This document shows, in pieces, positions 53,914 through 62,099 of a DNA stretch of 64,000 bases. The translations under genes were made by a program, and so were the position numbers. The notes beneath the pieces are model-generated. The model had not been told where the DNA came from and searched no databases. It saw only the letters and a program-made list of their open reading frames with translations. Positions within the stretch are counted from its first letter, which is position 1, and each line of letters starts with the position of its first letter. The stretch is from NCBI GenBank assembly GCA_035552395.1, contig DASZLL010000112.1, positions 55,007-119,006 of the forward strand, in the 5' to 3' direction. Source of the stretch: Bog-473 sp035552395. GTDB lineage: Bacteria; Actinomycetota; Acidimicrobiia; Acidimicrobiales; RAAP-2.

Positions 53914-54402
53914 TCAGGCAATCACCTTGGAGAAGCGGATGTACCCGGGCGGGAGGCGCGCGCCGGCGGCGTCGACGTGGGGACGCTCCCACCCGGATGA
54001 CTCGTAGAGCGCGACCGCCTCGGGCTGGCGGTCTCCGGTAGCGAGGATGAGCGCCGAGAGGCCGAGGCTTCGTGCCTCATCCTCCAGGCCGGTCATCAGT
54101 GCCCGGCCGATGCCGTGACCCCGCCATGGGTCATCGACCCAGAGCCGCCGTACCTCGCCGACCCCCTGCGCGACCGTGCGGACACCGACGCCGCCGACAG
54201 GAGCAGGCTCGCCATCGACCCTGACAACGAGAAAGGCTCCGCTCGGCGGGTCGAACATGGCGGCGGCCAATCCGAGCTCCCCGTCGTCCAGCCCTCCGTA
54301 GCGAGTGACCAGTTCCGCCTCTGCCTGATCGACGACCCATTGAGGGCCTGACGACCCATACGGCTCGGTGCGCAGCGAGACGGCGGAAGGGGGTCGATGC
54401 AT
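53914..54402 (-). CDS. GNAT family N-acetyltransferase
   Basis: ATG 54402 after GGATAGAGG gives 162 residues. The acetyl-CoA-binding motif A is VRRLWVDDPWRGHGIGRALM, preceded by AFLVVRVDGEPAPVGGVGVR and followed by ALILATGDRQPEAVALYESS. The C-terminus YIRFSKVIA completes the fold. It acetylates an unknown amine. The ileS gene diverges 26 bp away; the stop is 3 bp from the convergent HAD gene. Confidence 0.9.
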   Translation of the reverse strand: MHRPPSAVSLRTEPYGSSGPQWVVDQAEAELVTRYGGLDDGELGLAAAMFDPPSGAFLVVRVDGEPAPVGGVGVRTVAQGVGEVRRLWVDDPWRGHGIGRALMTGLEDEARSLGLSALILATGDRQPEAVALYESSGWERPHVDAAGARLPPGYIRFSKVIA

Positions 54403-54428
54403 ACCCTCTATCCTTTCCGACACGTCGG

Positions 54429-57400
54429 GTGCGCTCGTTTGCGGGCGCCGATCCGACCTCCCCCATGCCTGTGTTCTCACCCGTCCCCCCCGATACCGAC
54501 TTCGTAGGCCTCGAAGAGGCCGAATTGGCGCGCTGGGCGGCGCACCGCGTCTTCGAACGGTCGATCGAGCAACGGGCGGGGGCACCCGCGTGGGTCTTCT
54601 ACGAGGGCCCCCCGACGGCCAACGGAATGCCCGGGCTGCACCACGTCTGGGCCCGCGTCTACAAGGACTTGTTCTGCCGCTTCCGCACCATGGACGGCTC
54701 CTTCGTGGCGCGCCGGGCCGGCTGGGACACCCACGGGCTCCCGGTCGAGGTGGAAGTGGAGAAGAAGCTCGGGATCACCGGCAAGCAACAGATCGAGGAC
54801 CAGGTCGGCATCGCCGAGTTCATTCGTCTGTGCCGTGAGTCGGTCTATTCGTACGTCGACGAGTTCGAGCGCCTGACCACTCGTATCGGCTACTGGGTCG
54901 ATATGGCCGATGCCTATTGGACCTTGAATCCCTCTTACATCGAGTCGGTCTGGTGGCACCTGCAACAACTCTTCGACCAGGGGCTGCTCTACGAAGACCT
55001 CAAGGTGGTGCCGTACTGCCCGCGCTGCGGCACGGCGCTTTCGAGTCATGAGCTCGGCCAAGAGGACGTCTACCGCGACGAAGAGGACGAGTCGGCCTAC
55101 GTCCGCTTCCGCCTGGTCGATCCCGATCCCGCGGTCGTCGGCGATGCGGTGTGGTTGGCCGTGTGGACGACGACCCCGTGGACGCTTCTGTCGAACACCG
55201 GCGTCGCCGTCAACCCCGATCTGACCTACGCCGTGATCGACGAGATGCTCATGGCGGACGAATTGGTCGACGCGGTGATGGGCGAGGGTGCCCGGGCCCG
55301 GGTCACCAAGCGGATCCCCGGCGCGTCGCTCGTCGGGCTGCACTACCTGCGCCCGTTCGACGATCTCGACCCACCACCGGGGGCCAATGGGTGGCGGGTC
55401 GTCCCGGCCGCCTACGTCACGACCGAGGAAGGCACCGGGCTCGTCCACCTGGCACCGGCATTTGGCGAGATCGACCGGCATATCGGGCGCGAGAACGGCC
55501 TGCCGTCGCTGAACCCGGTTGGTCCGGACGGTCGCTTCACCTCCGACATCGAGTGGCTCGCCGGCCGCCAAGTGCGTGAGGCCAACCACGACATCAACGA
55601 CCGGCTGGAGGCGGCGGGCCTCCTCATCCGCCGCTTCCCCTACGTGCACTCGTACCCGCACTGTTGGCGTTGTCGGACGCCGCTCATCTACTGGGGCAAA
55701 CCCAGCTGGTACATCGCGACCTCGACGCGCAAGGCAGATCTGCTCGCCGCCAATGCGACGGTGGATTGGCATCCCGGCTACATCCGGGACGGTCGGTTCG
55801 GCGAGTGGCTGGAGAACAACGTCGACTGGGCGTTGTCCCGCGACCGGTACTGGGGCACCCCGCTTCCCATCTGGCGGTGCGGCCGTGGCCACGTGCGCTG
55901 CGTTGGATCGCTGGCCGAACTTTCGGACCTCGCCGGCCGCGACGTCACCGGGATCGACCCGCACCGCCCGACGATCGACGAGGTGACGTTTGCCTGCGCC
56001 TCGTGTGCCGCCGAGGGCAACGACGACGAGCTCGCCATGGCCCGACGCGTCGAGCCGGTGATCGACGCTTGGTTCGACTCCGGCTCCATGCCGGCGGCCC
56101 AGGTGGGTTACCCGCACGCGGAGGGGTCGGCCGAGACATTCACCTTCCCGGCGGACTTCATTTCCGAGGCCATCGATCAGACGCGCGGCTGGTTCTATTC
56201 GCTGCTCGCCGTGAACGTCCTGGTCTTCGGCGAGAGCCCGTACCGCCACGTGGTGTGCCTCGGGCACATCATCGATGTAGACGGCCGCAAGATGTCCAAG
56301 TCGCTGGGCAACATCATCGACCCCTGGACGATCCTGGACACGCGCGGCGCTGACGCCATGCGGTGGTGGATGTTCAGCCAAGGTTCGCCGTGGACTCCCA
56401 CGCGGGCGTCGATGGTCGCAATCGACACGGCCATGCGCGACATGTTGCTGACGCTGTGGAACACGTTCAGCTTCTTCTCCACCTACGCATCACTGAATGG
56501 CTTCGACCCGGCGGACCCCGCCATTCCGGCACCGACCGAGCGCGGTCCGCTCGACCGTTGGATCCTGTCCCGTCTGGCGAGGACGACCGCCGAGGTGACC
56601 CAGGCGCTGGGCGGCTACGAACCCCTCGATGCGGCATCGGCACTCGGAGCACTGGTCGACGACCTCTCCAACTGGTACGTAAGGCGTAGTCGACGCCGGT
56701 TCTGGCGCACCGATCCCGATGCGCCGCCGAGCGACACGCTCGCCGCGCACGCGACGCTGCACACGGTGCTGACGACGTTCTCGTTGCTCCTTGCTCCGAT
56801 GTGCCCGTTCGTCTCGGACACGATGTGGCGGCACCTCACGGGGGCGGACGAGTCGAACTCGGTGCATCTCGCGGACTGGCCGAAGGCGGAGACTGAACTA
56901 GTCGACCGGGACCTCGAGGCGCAGATGGGGCTCGCCCGTCGGCTGACCTCCCTGGGACGAGCAGCGCGCAGTGAGGCGGGGGTCAAAGTGCGGCAGCCGC
57001 TCGCCCGAGCATTGGTGTTCCTCCCGGCGGATGCGCCGGGGATCCTTCGCGACATCGTGGCGGACGAGCTGAATGTAGACGAAATCGACACGGCGGAAGA
57101 GCTCAGCGAGGTTCTCGAGTTCGAATTGGTCCCGAACTTCCGTGCCCTCGGGCCCCGCCTGGGTGAAAGGGTCAAGGAGCTCAAGCCGGCACTTTCGTCT
57201 CTCGACACTGCCGTCGCGGCGGAGGAGTTGGAGGCCGGCCGGCCGATCACGCTGATGTTGACGGGCGAGCCGGTCGAGCTCTCGCCGGAGGATATCCAAC
57301 TGCGGGTCCGGGGTCAGGAGGGCTTCGCCGTGTCGCGCGAGAGTGGTGAGGTCGTTGCGCTCGACCTCACGCTGAGTGACGACCTCCGAAAGCGCGGACT

Positions 57401-57674
57401 GGCCAGAGAGATCGTGCGCCTCGTGCAGGACCTGCGCAAGACGAGCGGCCTGGAGGTGTCGGATCGCATCCGTCTGCACCTGGTCGGGCTCGACCTGATC
57501 GCCGAGCACTTCGACTTCATCGCCCGCGAGGTGCTGGCGACAGAAATCCTGACCGAACCGGGCGAGGGCGAGGGGACTGTCCTCGAGTTGGAGGACCTCG
57601 ACGGGGCAGTGCCCGCACGCGTCTGGCTGGAGAAGGACGAGAGCCAGGGCAGAAGCTTCGGCTCGCCCGCTTGA
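54429..57674 (+). CDS. ileS: Isoleucyl-tRNA synthetase, type 2 (eukaryote-like)
   Basis: The 1081-residue class I synthetase has the HIGH-like GLHH at residues 69-72 in FYEGPPTANGMPGLHHVWAR and KMSKS at 621-625 (GRKMSKSLGN). The editing domain contains VWTTTPWTLLSNTGVAVNPD. The anticodon domain continues to an extra C-terminal module (KPALSSLDTAVAAEELEAGR), as in type 2 enzymes. Type 2 IleRS, common in actinobacteria, is usually less sensitive to mupirocin. GTG 54429 is used; ATG 54465 is an alternative. The 26-bp leader leaves no room for a T-box. Confidence 0.97.
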   Translation: MRSFAGADPTSPMPVFSPVPPDTDFVGLEEAELARWAAHRVFERSIEQRAGAPAWVFYEGPPTANGMPGLHHVWARVYKDLFCRFRTMDGSFVARRAGWDTHGLPVEVEVEKKLGITGKQQIEDQVGIAEFIRLCRESVYSYVDEFERLTTRIGYWVDMADAYWTLNPSYIESVWWHLQQLFDQGLLYEDLKVVPYCPRCGTALSSHELGQEDVYRDEEDESAYVRFRLVDPDPAVVGDAVWLAVWTTTPWTLLSNTGVAVNPDLTYAVIDEMLMADELVDAVMGEGARARVTKRIPGASLVGLHYLRPFDDLDPPPGANGWRVVPAAYVTTEEGTGLVHLAPAFGEIDRHIGRENGLPSLNPVGPDGRFTSDIEWLAGRQVREANHDINDRLEAAGLLIRRFPYVHSYPHCWRCRTPLIYWGKPSWYIATSTRKADLLAANATVDWHPGYIRDGRFGEWLENNVDWALSRDRYWGTPLPIWRCGRGHVRCVGSLAELSDLAGRDVTGIDPHRPTIDEVTFACASCAAEGNDDELAMARRVEPVIDAWFDSGSMPAAQVGYPHAEGSAETFTFPADFISEAIDQTRGWFYSLLAVNVLVFGESPYRHVVCLGHIIDVDGRKMSKSLGNIIDPWTILDTRGADAMRWWMFSQGSPWTPTRASMVAIDTAMRDMLLTLWNTFSFFSTYASLNGFDPADPAIPAPTERGPLDRWILSRLARTTAEVTQALGGYEPLDAASALGALVDDLSNWYVRRSRRRFWRTDPDAPPSDTLAAHATLHTVLTTFSLLLAPMCPFVSDTMWRHLTGADESNSVHLADWPKAETELVDRDLEAQMGLARRLTSLGRAARSEAGVKVRQPLARALVFLPADAPGILRDIVADELNVDEIDTAEELSEVLEFELVPNFRALGPRLGERVKELKPALSSLDTAVAAEELEAGRPITLMLTGEPVELSPEDIQLRVRGQEGFAVSRESGEVVALDLTLSDDLRKRGLAREIVRLVQDLRKTSGLEVSDRIRLHLVGLDLIAEHFDFIAREVLATEILTEPGEGEGTVLELEDLDGAVPARVWLEKDESQGRSFGSPA

Positions 57675-57684
57675 TCTGCGGACG

Positions 57685-58899
57685 TCACTCGGTTTTTGAC
57701 GAACCGCTCGGCGGCGAGGTCACCCGGGTCCAGAGCGGCGCAGGGCGCGAGGTCATGACACGGCCGCTCGGGCCGACGAAGCGCAACTCCTCGTTGGCGT
57801 CGCCGCTCATGGTCCACTGCTTCGAGTGCAGGCGCCGGTGGTGGTACTCGCAGAGCAGCGCGAGGTTGGGCAAGTCGGTGCGACCGCCGGGCTTCCAGGG
57901 CGCGATGTGGTGCGGGTGGACGAAGATTGCGTTGGTACATCCGGGGAAGCGACAGTGTCGGTCTCGGCGCCAGAGTTCTCTGCGCTGGGTTGGGGTCGGA
58001 TCTCGGCGAGCCCGCCCCTCGTACATCGTGCGGCCCACGTCGTCGTCGAGAGCGACCACCAGACTGGCGTCACAGGCCAGTCGACGAACGACTTCGGCGT
58101 CGATCAGGCCGTGGTGTTCGAGCTCGCCGGCCAAGTCGCAGGCTTCGTCGGTCAAGGTCGCGAGCGGGACGTGCGCCACCACGACGTAGCGGCTGGGCGC
58201 GGGCGCCGGGTCCGGCGCGGGGTCGCGGTCGACGGTACCGCGCCGGGGCGTACCACCGTTGCGTACCAACAGCACCAAGGCGTCGGCCACGCGCTGGTCC
58301 CAGCGGGTCTCGCCGTCTGAGGGAGCCTGTCGGGCGATCGCCTCGAGGCCGGCGCGTACCTCGGCGTAGGACTCGGCGGGCAACTGTGCGGTAAGGGTGC
58401 GGCAGGCGTCGTTGAAGCGGACGGAGCGCATCTCGTGGTCGCGGGTCGAGGTGGGTGCGGCGCCGCGGGGCGGAACCTTGGCCAACTCGGACAGCTGGCG
58501 CACCGAGCATTCAGAAGCCTGCGCCAAGAAGGCGCTTTCATTCTCGGGTGTCGCCGCGTCGGCCACGGCGCGCACCTGGTCGAAACTAACCCGGCCCTCG
58601 CAGAGACCGTCAGCGAGTTGGGGCAGATCGAACAGCCGGGCACCCACGTGGGCCCAGGCGCGCGCCGTGGCCGCCGAGACGTTGCACCGCTCGGTCAACC
58701 AGCTCTCGACGCTGGTGGCGCCTTCGTCCCGCCAGCCTTCGCGGCGGTCAAGCTCCGCGGCCAGCAGAACGATGCGCCCCGCCAGGGAGGCCAGTTGGCG
58801 GGAGGTGGCGGCCGCCTCCTCCATCAACTCGGACGTCGACCGCTGGGCGATCGAAGAGATGGTGGAGGGCGGAGCAGCGCTGACAGGGGACACCGACAA
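57685..58899 (-). CDS. DUF222/HNH endonuclease family protein (13E12 type)
   Basis: The 404-residue protein has an N-terminal DUF222 helical part (SWLTERCNVSAATARAWAHV, QLADGLCEGRVSFDQVRAVA) and a C-terminal HNH nuclease with zinc cysteines: HCRFPGCTNAIFVHPHHIAP, NLALLCEYHHRRLH. The family is highly copied in actinobacteria (REP13E12 in Mycobacterium). Its role is unclear; mobile or nuclease functions have been suggested. No flanking repeats mark it as an element here. It converges on ileS with a 10-bp gap. Confidence 0.92.
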   Translation of the reverse strand: MSVSPVSAAPPSTISSIAQRSTSELMEEAAATSRQLASLAGRIVLLAAELDRREGWRDEGATSVESWLTERCNVSAATARAWAHVGARLFDLPQLADGLCEGRVSFDQVRAVADAATPENESAFLAQASECSVRQLSELAKVPPRGAAPTSTRDHEMRSVRFNDACRTLTAQLPAESYAEVRAGLEAIARQAPSDGETRWDQRVADALVLLVRNGGTPRRGTVDRDPAPDPAPAPSRYVVVAHVPLATLTDEACDLAGELEHHGLIDAEVVRRLACDASLVVALDDDVGRTMYEGRARRDPTPTQRRELWRRDRHCRFPGCTNAIFVHPHHIAPWKPGGRTDLPNLALLCEYHHRRLHSKQWTMSGDANEELRFVGPSGRVMTSRPAPLWTRVTSPPSGSSKTE

Positions 58900-58968
58900 A
58901 GGAACGGTCGGGTGCCACCGGGCGAGGCGGAAAAAGTTTCGGGGCGGCGGGTTCGGGGGACCGGTAAA

Positions 58969-59499
58969 TCAGTGGCCGCCGTCGAGGACCTTGGTGAGCG
59001 CCGTCGCCAGCGCAGCGCGGTCGTCGTCGTCGAGGTGCGCCATGAGGTGGCGGTCGATGCCCTCGACGTGGGCGGCGATGGCCCGGTCGAGCACGCTGCG
59101 GCCCTCGGGCGTGAGGACCACGTGGATGCTGCGGCGGTCGCTGGGGCAGTTCTGGCGCTCGACCAGCCCGGCTTCCACCATGCGGTCGACGAGGCGGGTG
59201 ACGCCACCGGTGGTCAGGGCGACGTCGGCGCTCAGGCGGCTCATGGTCAGCCGGCCCTCGGGAGCCGCCCCCACGTTGATGAGGACGTCGAAAAAGACCA
59301 GCGGGATCCCGACCTCCTGCTCCAGCTGGCGGCCCAGGCGGTCGGTGAGGAGCCGGTGGGAACGCACGATGAGGCCCATCAGGTGGAGGCGCTCGTCGTC
59401 TATCTGGCCGAGGACGCCACACGGGTTGGTGCCGGCTACCTCCTCGACTTGTCCCTCATCACCGCCCTGCGCGATCGCCGTCGCTGTCGCCATATCCAT
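58969..59499 (-). CDS. MarR family transcriptional regulator
   Basis: The 176-residue protein has the winged helix of MarR: GRLTMSRLSADVALTTGGVT, RLVDRMVEAGLVERQNCPSD and RRSIHVVLTPEGRSVLDRAI. AGGAGAG lies before the first ATG. It faces the yceI gene, and a perfect palindrome sits between yceI promoter boxes, so it very likely represses yceI and perhaps itself. The inducer is unknown. Confidence 0.94.
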   Translation of the reverse strand: MDMATATAIAQGGDEGQVEEVAGTNPCGVLGQIDDERLHLMGLIVRSHRLLTDRLGRQLEQEVGIPLVFFDVLINVGAAPEGRLTMSRLSADVALTTGGVTRLVDRMVEAGLVERQNCPSDRRSIHVVLTPEGRSVLDRAIAAHVEGIDRHLMAHLDDDDRAALATALTKVLDGGH

Positions 59500-59566
59500 A
59501 AGTCTCTCCTGAATCGAGCTGCTCCGCTGCCTCTCAGACCAATTTTATCGCTCCCCCAGTATCTGA

Positions 59567-59596
59567 TTGACAAGTATCTGTGTCTTCAGATACTAT
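59567..59596 (+). promoter_or_regulatory. yceI promoter with embedded MarR operator
   Basis: A -35 box TTGACA (59567-59572) and a -10-like TACTAT (59591-59596) flank an 18-bp spacer. Overlapping this, AGTATCTG-tgtctt-CAGATACT (59573-59594) is a perfect 8-bp inverted repeat. A third AGTATCTG lies at 59558-59565. A repressor bound here would block polymerase. Confidence 0.75.
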
Positions 59597-59646
59597 ACTC
59601 TCATTAGTAGTTCACTCAAGCAACATCCAAGCAAGGAGAAAGCATC

Positions 59647-60210
59647 ATGACCAGCACGAGCAGCACCATCACCCTCCCTCGGACCGGGACCTATGTGATC
59701 GACCCGACCCACACGGAGGTCGGCTTCATCGCCCGCCACCTGATCGGCACCAAGGTACGGGGACGCTTCACCGAGGTTTCGGGCACCTTCACGGTGGCCG
59801 AGAACATCGAGGAGTCGACCCTGTCGGCGACCGTCGAAGCGGCGAGCATCAACACCAGCAACTCCATGCGTGACGACCACCTGCGGACGAACGACTTCCT
59901 CGACGTCCCGAACTTCCCGACCCTGACCCTGACGAGCCTGGGCCTGAGGCGGGTGGACGACAGCCGTTGGGTCCTCAAGGGTGAACTGACGATCCGCGGG
60001 GTCACCAAGCCGGTGGACTTCCAACTGGAGTACCTCGGCGAGGGCCCGTCCATGCAGGAGGGCAAGACCGTGGTGGCCTTCTCGGCCAGCGCAGAGATCG
60101 ACCGGCGCGACTTCGGCGTCAGCTTCAACCACTCGCTGCTGGACGGCAGCGTGGTTGTCGGGAACAAGGTCGTGATCGAGCTCGAGGTTGAGGCCGGACT
60201 GGCCGACTAA
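59647..60210 (+). CDS. YceI family lipocalin-like protein
   Basis: The 187-residue protein opens GTYVIDPTHTEVGFIARHLI, and the core is RGRFTEVSGTFTVAENIEES, TNDFLDVPNFPTLTLTSLGL, LTIRGVTKPVDFQLEYLGEG. YceI proteins bind polyisoprenoids or other lipophiles in a barrel. No signal peptide is seen, so this member is likely cytosolic. AAGGAG lies 7 nt before the ATG. Expression is probably controlled by the divergent MarR protein. Confidence 0.95.
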   Translation: MTSTSSTITLPRTGTYVIDPTHTEVGFIARHLIGTKVRGRFTEVSGTFTVAENIEESTLSATVEAASINTSNSMRDDHLRTNDFLDVPNFPTLTLTSLGLRRVDDSRWVLKGELTIRGVTKPVDFQLEYLGEGPSMQEGKTVVAFSASAEIDRRDFGVSFNHSLLDGSVVVGNKVVIELEVEAGLAD

Positions 60211-60225
60211 CTCGGGACATCCCCC

Positions 60226-60263
60226 CGCCGCCGCTGGTCGGTGGGTGAGGCAACCCGGCGGCG
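60226..60263 (+). terminator. Inverted repeat after yceI
   Basis: CGCCGCCG and CGGCGGCG form an 8-bp perfect stem with a 22-nt loop, 15 bp beyond the yceI stop. It could terminate the yceI transcript. The long loop and lack of T-run lower confidence. Confidence 0.4.
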
Positions 60264-60308
60264 CCCGACCCGAGAGGGCCGGGCCGCCGCTGGGTACGCT
60301 TCCCCGCC

Positions 60309-62021
60309 ATGGCCGCGACGACGGGGGGTTTTTTACGTGACGTCGCAGCGACCGGGTTGCGTGACGTGGCTGGTGGGGCGGTCGGGCCGGCCGCGGAGGC
60401 CTATGTCCTGGCGGTGGACTTGGGGACAGGTGGGCCGAAGGTTGCTGTCGTGGCGGCAACCGGGCGGATCGTGGCCCATGCCTTCGAGGCGGTGGGCATC
60501 GACCTGACCGAGGACGGCGGCGCCGAGCAGTCGCCCGAGGCGTGGTGGTCCGCGGTGGTTGGGTGCGCCCGACGTGCCTTGTCTGAAAGTGGGGTGGCTG
60601 CAGAACGGGTCGTCGGTATCGGGTGCACGGCGCAGTGGTCGGGCACCGTCGCCGTCGATGGGGGTGGGGTGGCGATCGGGCCGGCGATTTCGTGGATGGA
60701 TTCTCGGGGGGCTCGGGCGGTACGCGAGACGGTGCGGGGCGCCATCAGCGTCCAGGGGTACTCGCCATCGAAGGCGGCCCGCTGGGTGCGCAAGAGCGGC
60801 GGGATCCCCAGCCTCTCGGGCAAGGACCCGGTGGGGCACATCCAATTCCTCCGCGAGCAGCGGCCCTCGGTCTACGAGGCGGCGGCGGTCTTCTTGGAGC
60901 CCGTCGACTACCTGGGCCTGCGCCTGACCGGTCTGGCCCGGGCGTCGCACGACTCGATCACCCTGCACTGGGTGACCGACAACCGCGACATCGGGGCGAT
61001 CGCCTACGACGACACGCTGATTGCGCTGGCCGGGCTGGAGCGTTCAAAGCTGCCAGACCTGGTGCCGACCGGCTCGGTGCTGGGAGGGCTGACGGCGGGG
61101 GCGGCGACGGAGCTGGGCCTCCTGGAAGGGACGCCGGTCGTGGCCGGGTGCGGGGACCTGCACTCGGCGGCCGTCGGGTCGGGGGCGGTCGAGGACTTCG
61201 ACGCACACATGTACATCGGGACTTCGAGCTGGGTGAGCTGCCATGTCCCGTTCAAGAAGACCGACGCACTGACGAACATCGCCTCCATTCCTTCGGGGAT
61301 CCGGGGCCGCTACCTGGTGGCGGACGAGCACGAGACCGGCGGCGCCTGTCTGACCTGGCTCCGTGACAACGTGCTGTACCCGGGCGACGCACTCGGGGAC
61401 GGGGACGGGGCCGGGGGCGGGGTCGGGGTCGGTCGGGTGCCTGACGGCTTCTTCGCCACGCTGAACGACGTGGCGTCGTCGGTGCCGGTGGGTGCGCACG
61501 GGGTGCTCTTCACCCCTTGGCTGAACGGGGAGCGCTCGCCGGTCGACGACCACACGATCCGAGGCGGCTTTCACAACCTCTCGCTGTCCTCGACCCGGGC
61601 CGACATGGTGCGGGCCGTCTTCGACGGCGTGGCGCTGAACTCGGCCTGGTTGCTCGGCGCGGTCGAGAAATTCTGCAAGCGCCGCTTCGACACCCTGGCC
61701 TTCGTCGGCGGAGGAGCGAACTCCGACCTGTGGTCGCAGATCCACGCCGACGCCACGGGCCGGCGGATTCGTCAGGTGGCGGACCCGGTGCTGGCCAACG
61801 TGCGGGGCGCTGGCCTGTTGACGTTGTTCGCGCTCGGCCACATCACCCTGGCCGATATCCCCGGCACCGTCGAGGTCAAGGCGACCTACGAGCCGGATCC
61901 GGCAGCGGCTGCGGTCTACGAGGAATTGTTGAAGGAGTTCGTCAACCTCTACAAGGACACGAAGGGGATCCACAAGCGGTTGAATGGGCGACGGCTGCAG
62001 CAGGTGCTGCCGAGTTCGTGA
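60309..62021 (+). CDS. FGGY-family carbohydrate kinase (xylulokinase-like)
   Basis: The 570-residue protein has the phosphate 1 motif YVLAVDLGTGGPKVAVV, IGPAISWMDSRGARAVRETV, the aspartate-containing GTPVVAGCGDLHSAAVGSGA and the adenosine motif TLAFVGGGANSDLWSQIHAD. FGGY kinases phosphorylate sugars or polyols with ATP. An insertion GDGDGAGGGVGVG (about residue 363-375), encoded by G-runs, interrupts an otherwise normal region. The N-terminus (first 30 residues) is longer than usual; a later start at the valine-rich strand is possible. The substrate is unknown. Confidence 0.9.
   Translation: MAATTGGFLRDVAATGLRDVAGGAVGPAAEAYVLAVDLGTGGPKVAVVAATGRIVAHAFEAVGIDLTEDGGAEQSPEAWWSAVVGCARRALSESGVAAERVVGIGCTAQWSGTVAVDGGGVAIGPAISWMDSRGARAVRETVRGAISVQGYSPSKAARWVRKSGGIPSLSGKDPVGHIQFLREQRPSVYEAAAVFLEPVDYLGLRLTGLARASHDSITLHWVTDNRDIGAIAYDDTLIALAGLERSKLPDLVPTGSVLGGLTAGAATELGLLEGTPVVAGCGDLHSAAVGSGAVEDFDAHMYIGTSSWVSCHVPFKKTDALTNIASIPSGIRGRYLVADEHETGGACLTWLRDNVLYPGDALGDGDGAGGGVGVGRVPDGFFATLNDVASSVPVGAHGVLFTPWLNGERSPVDDHTIRGGFHNLSLSSTRADMVRAVFDGVALNSAWLLGAVEKFCKRRFDTLAFVGGGANSDLWSQIHADATGRRIRQVADPVLANVRGAGLLTLFALGHITLADIPGTVEVKATYEPDPAAAAVYEELLKEFVNLYKDTKGIHKRLNGRRLQQVLPSS
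61395..61428 (+). repeat. G-quadruplex-like run inside the kinase gene
   Basis: Six G-tracts of 4-5 bases are separated by 1-2 nt, the pattern of a very stable G-quadruplex on the coding strand and in the mRNA. It encodes a Gly/Asp/Val-rich loop. It may be an unstable simple repeat. Confidence 0.7.
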
Positions 62022-62099
62022 CTCATTCTTCGCATTAACGGAGGTAACGTCCGCCACGTCACGTCGGTTGGCGAGCGTGATGAACCGGAGGTTTCGGTA

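Noticed and set aside
54403..54428. Possible T-box leader before ileS.
   Set aside because: Only 26 bp separate ileS from the divergent GNAT gene, too short for any T-box.
54477..56381. Long open frame antisense to ileS.
   Set aside because: Antisense shadow; ileS shows HIGH, KMSKS and editing motifs on the opposite strand.
57685..58899. HNH gene as a mobile element or homing endonuclease.
   Set aside because: No terminal repeats, target duplication, intron or interrupted gene surrounds it; base composition equals its neighbours.
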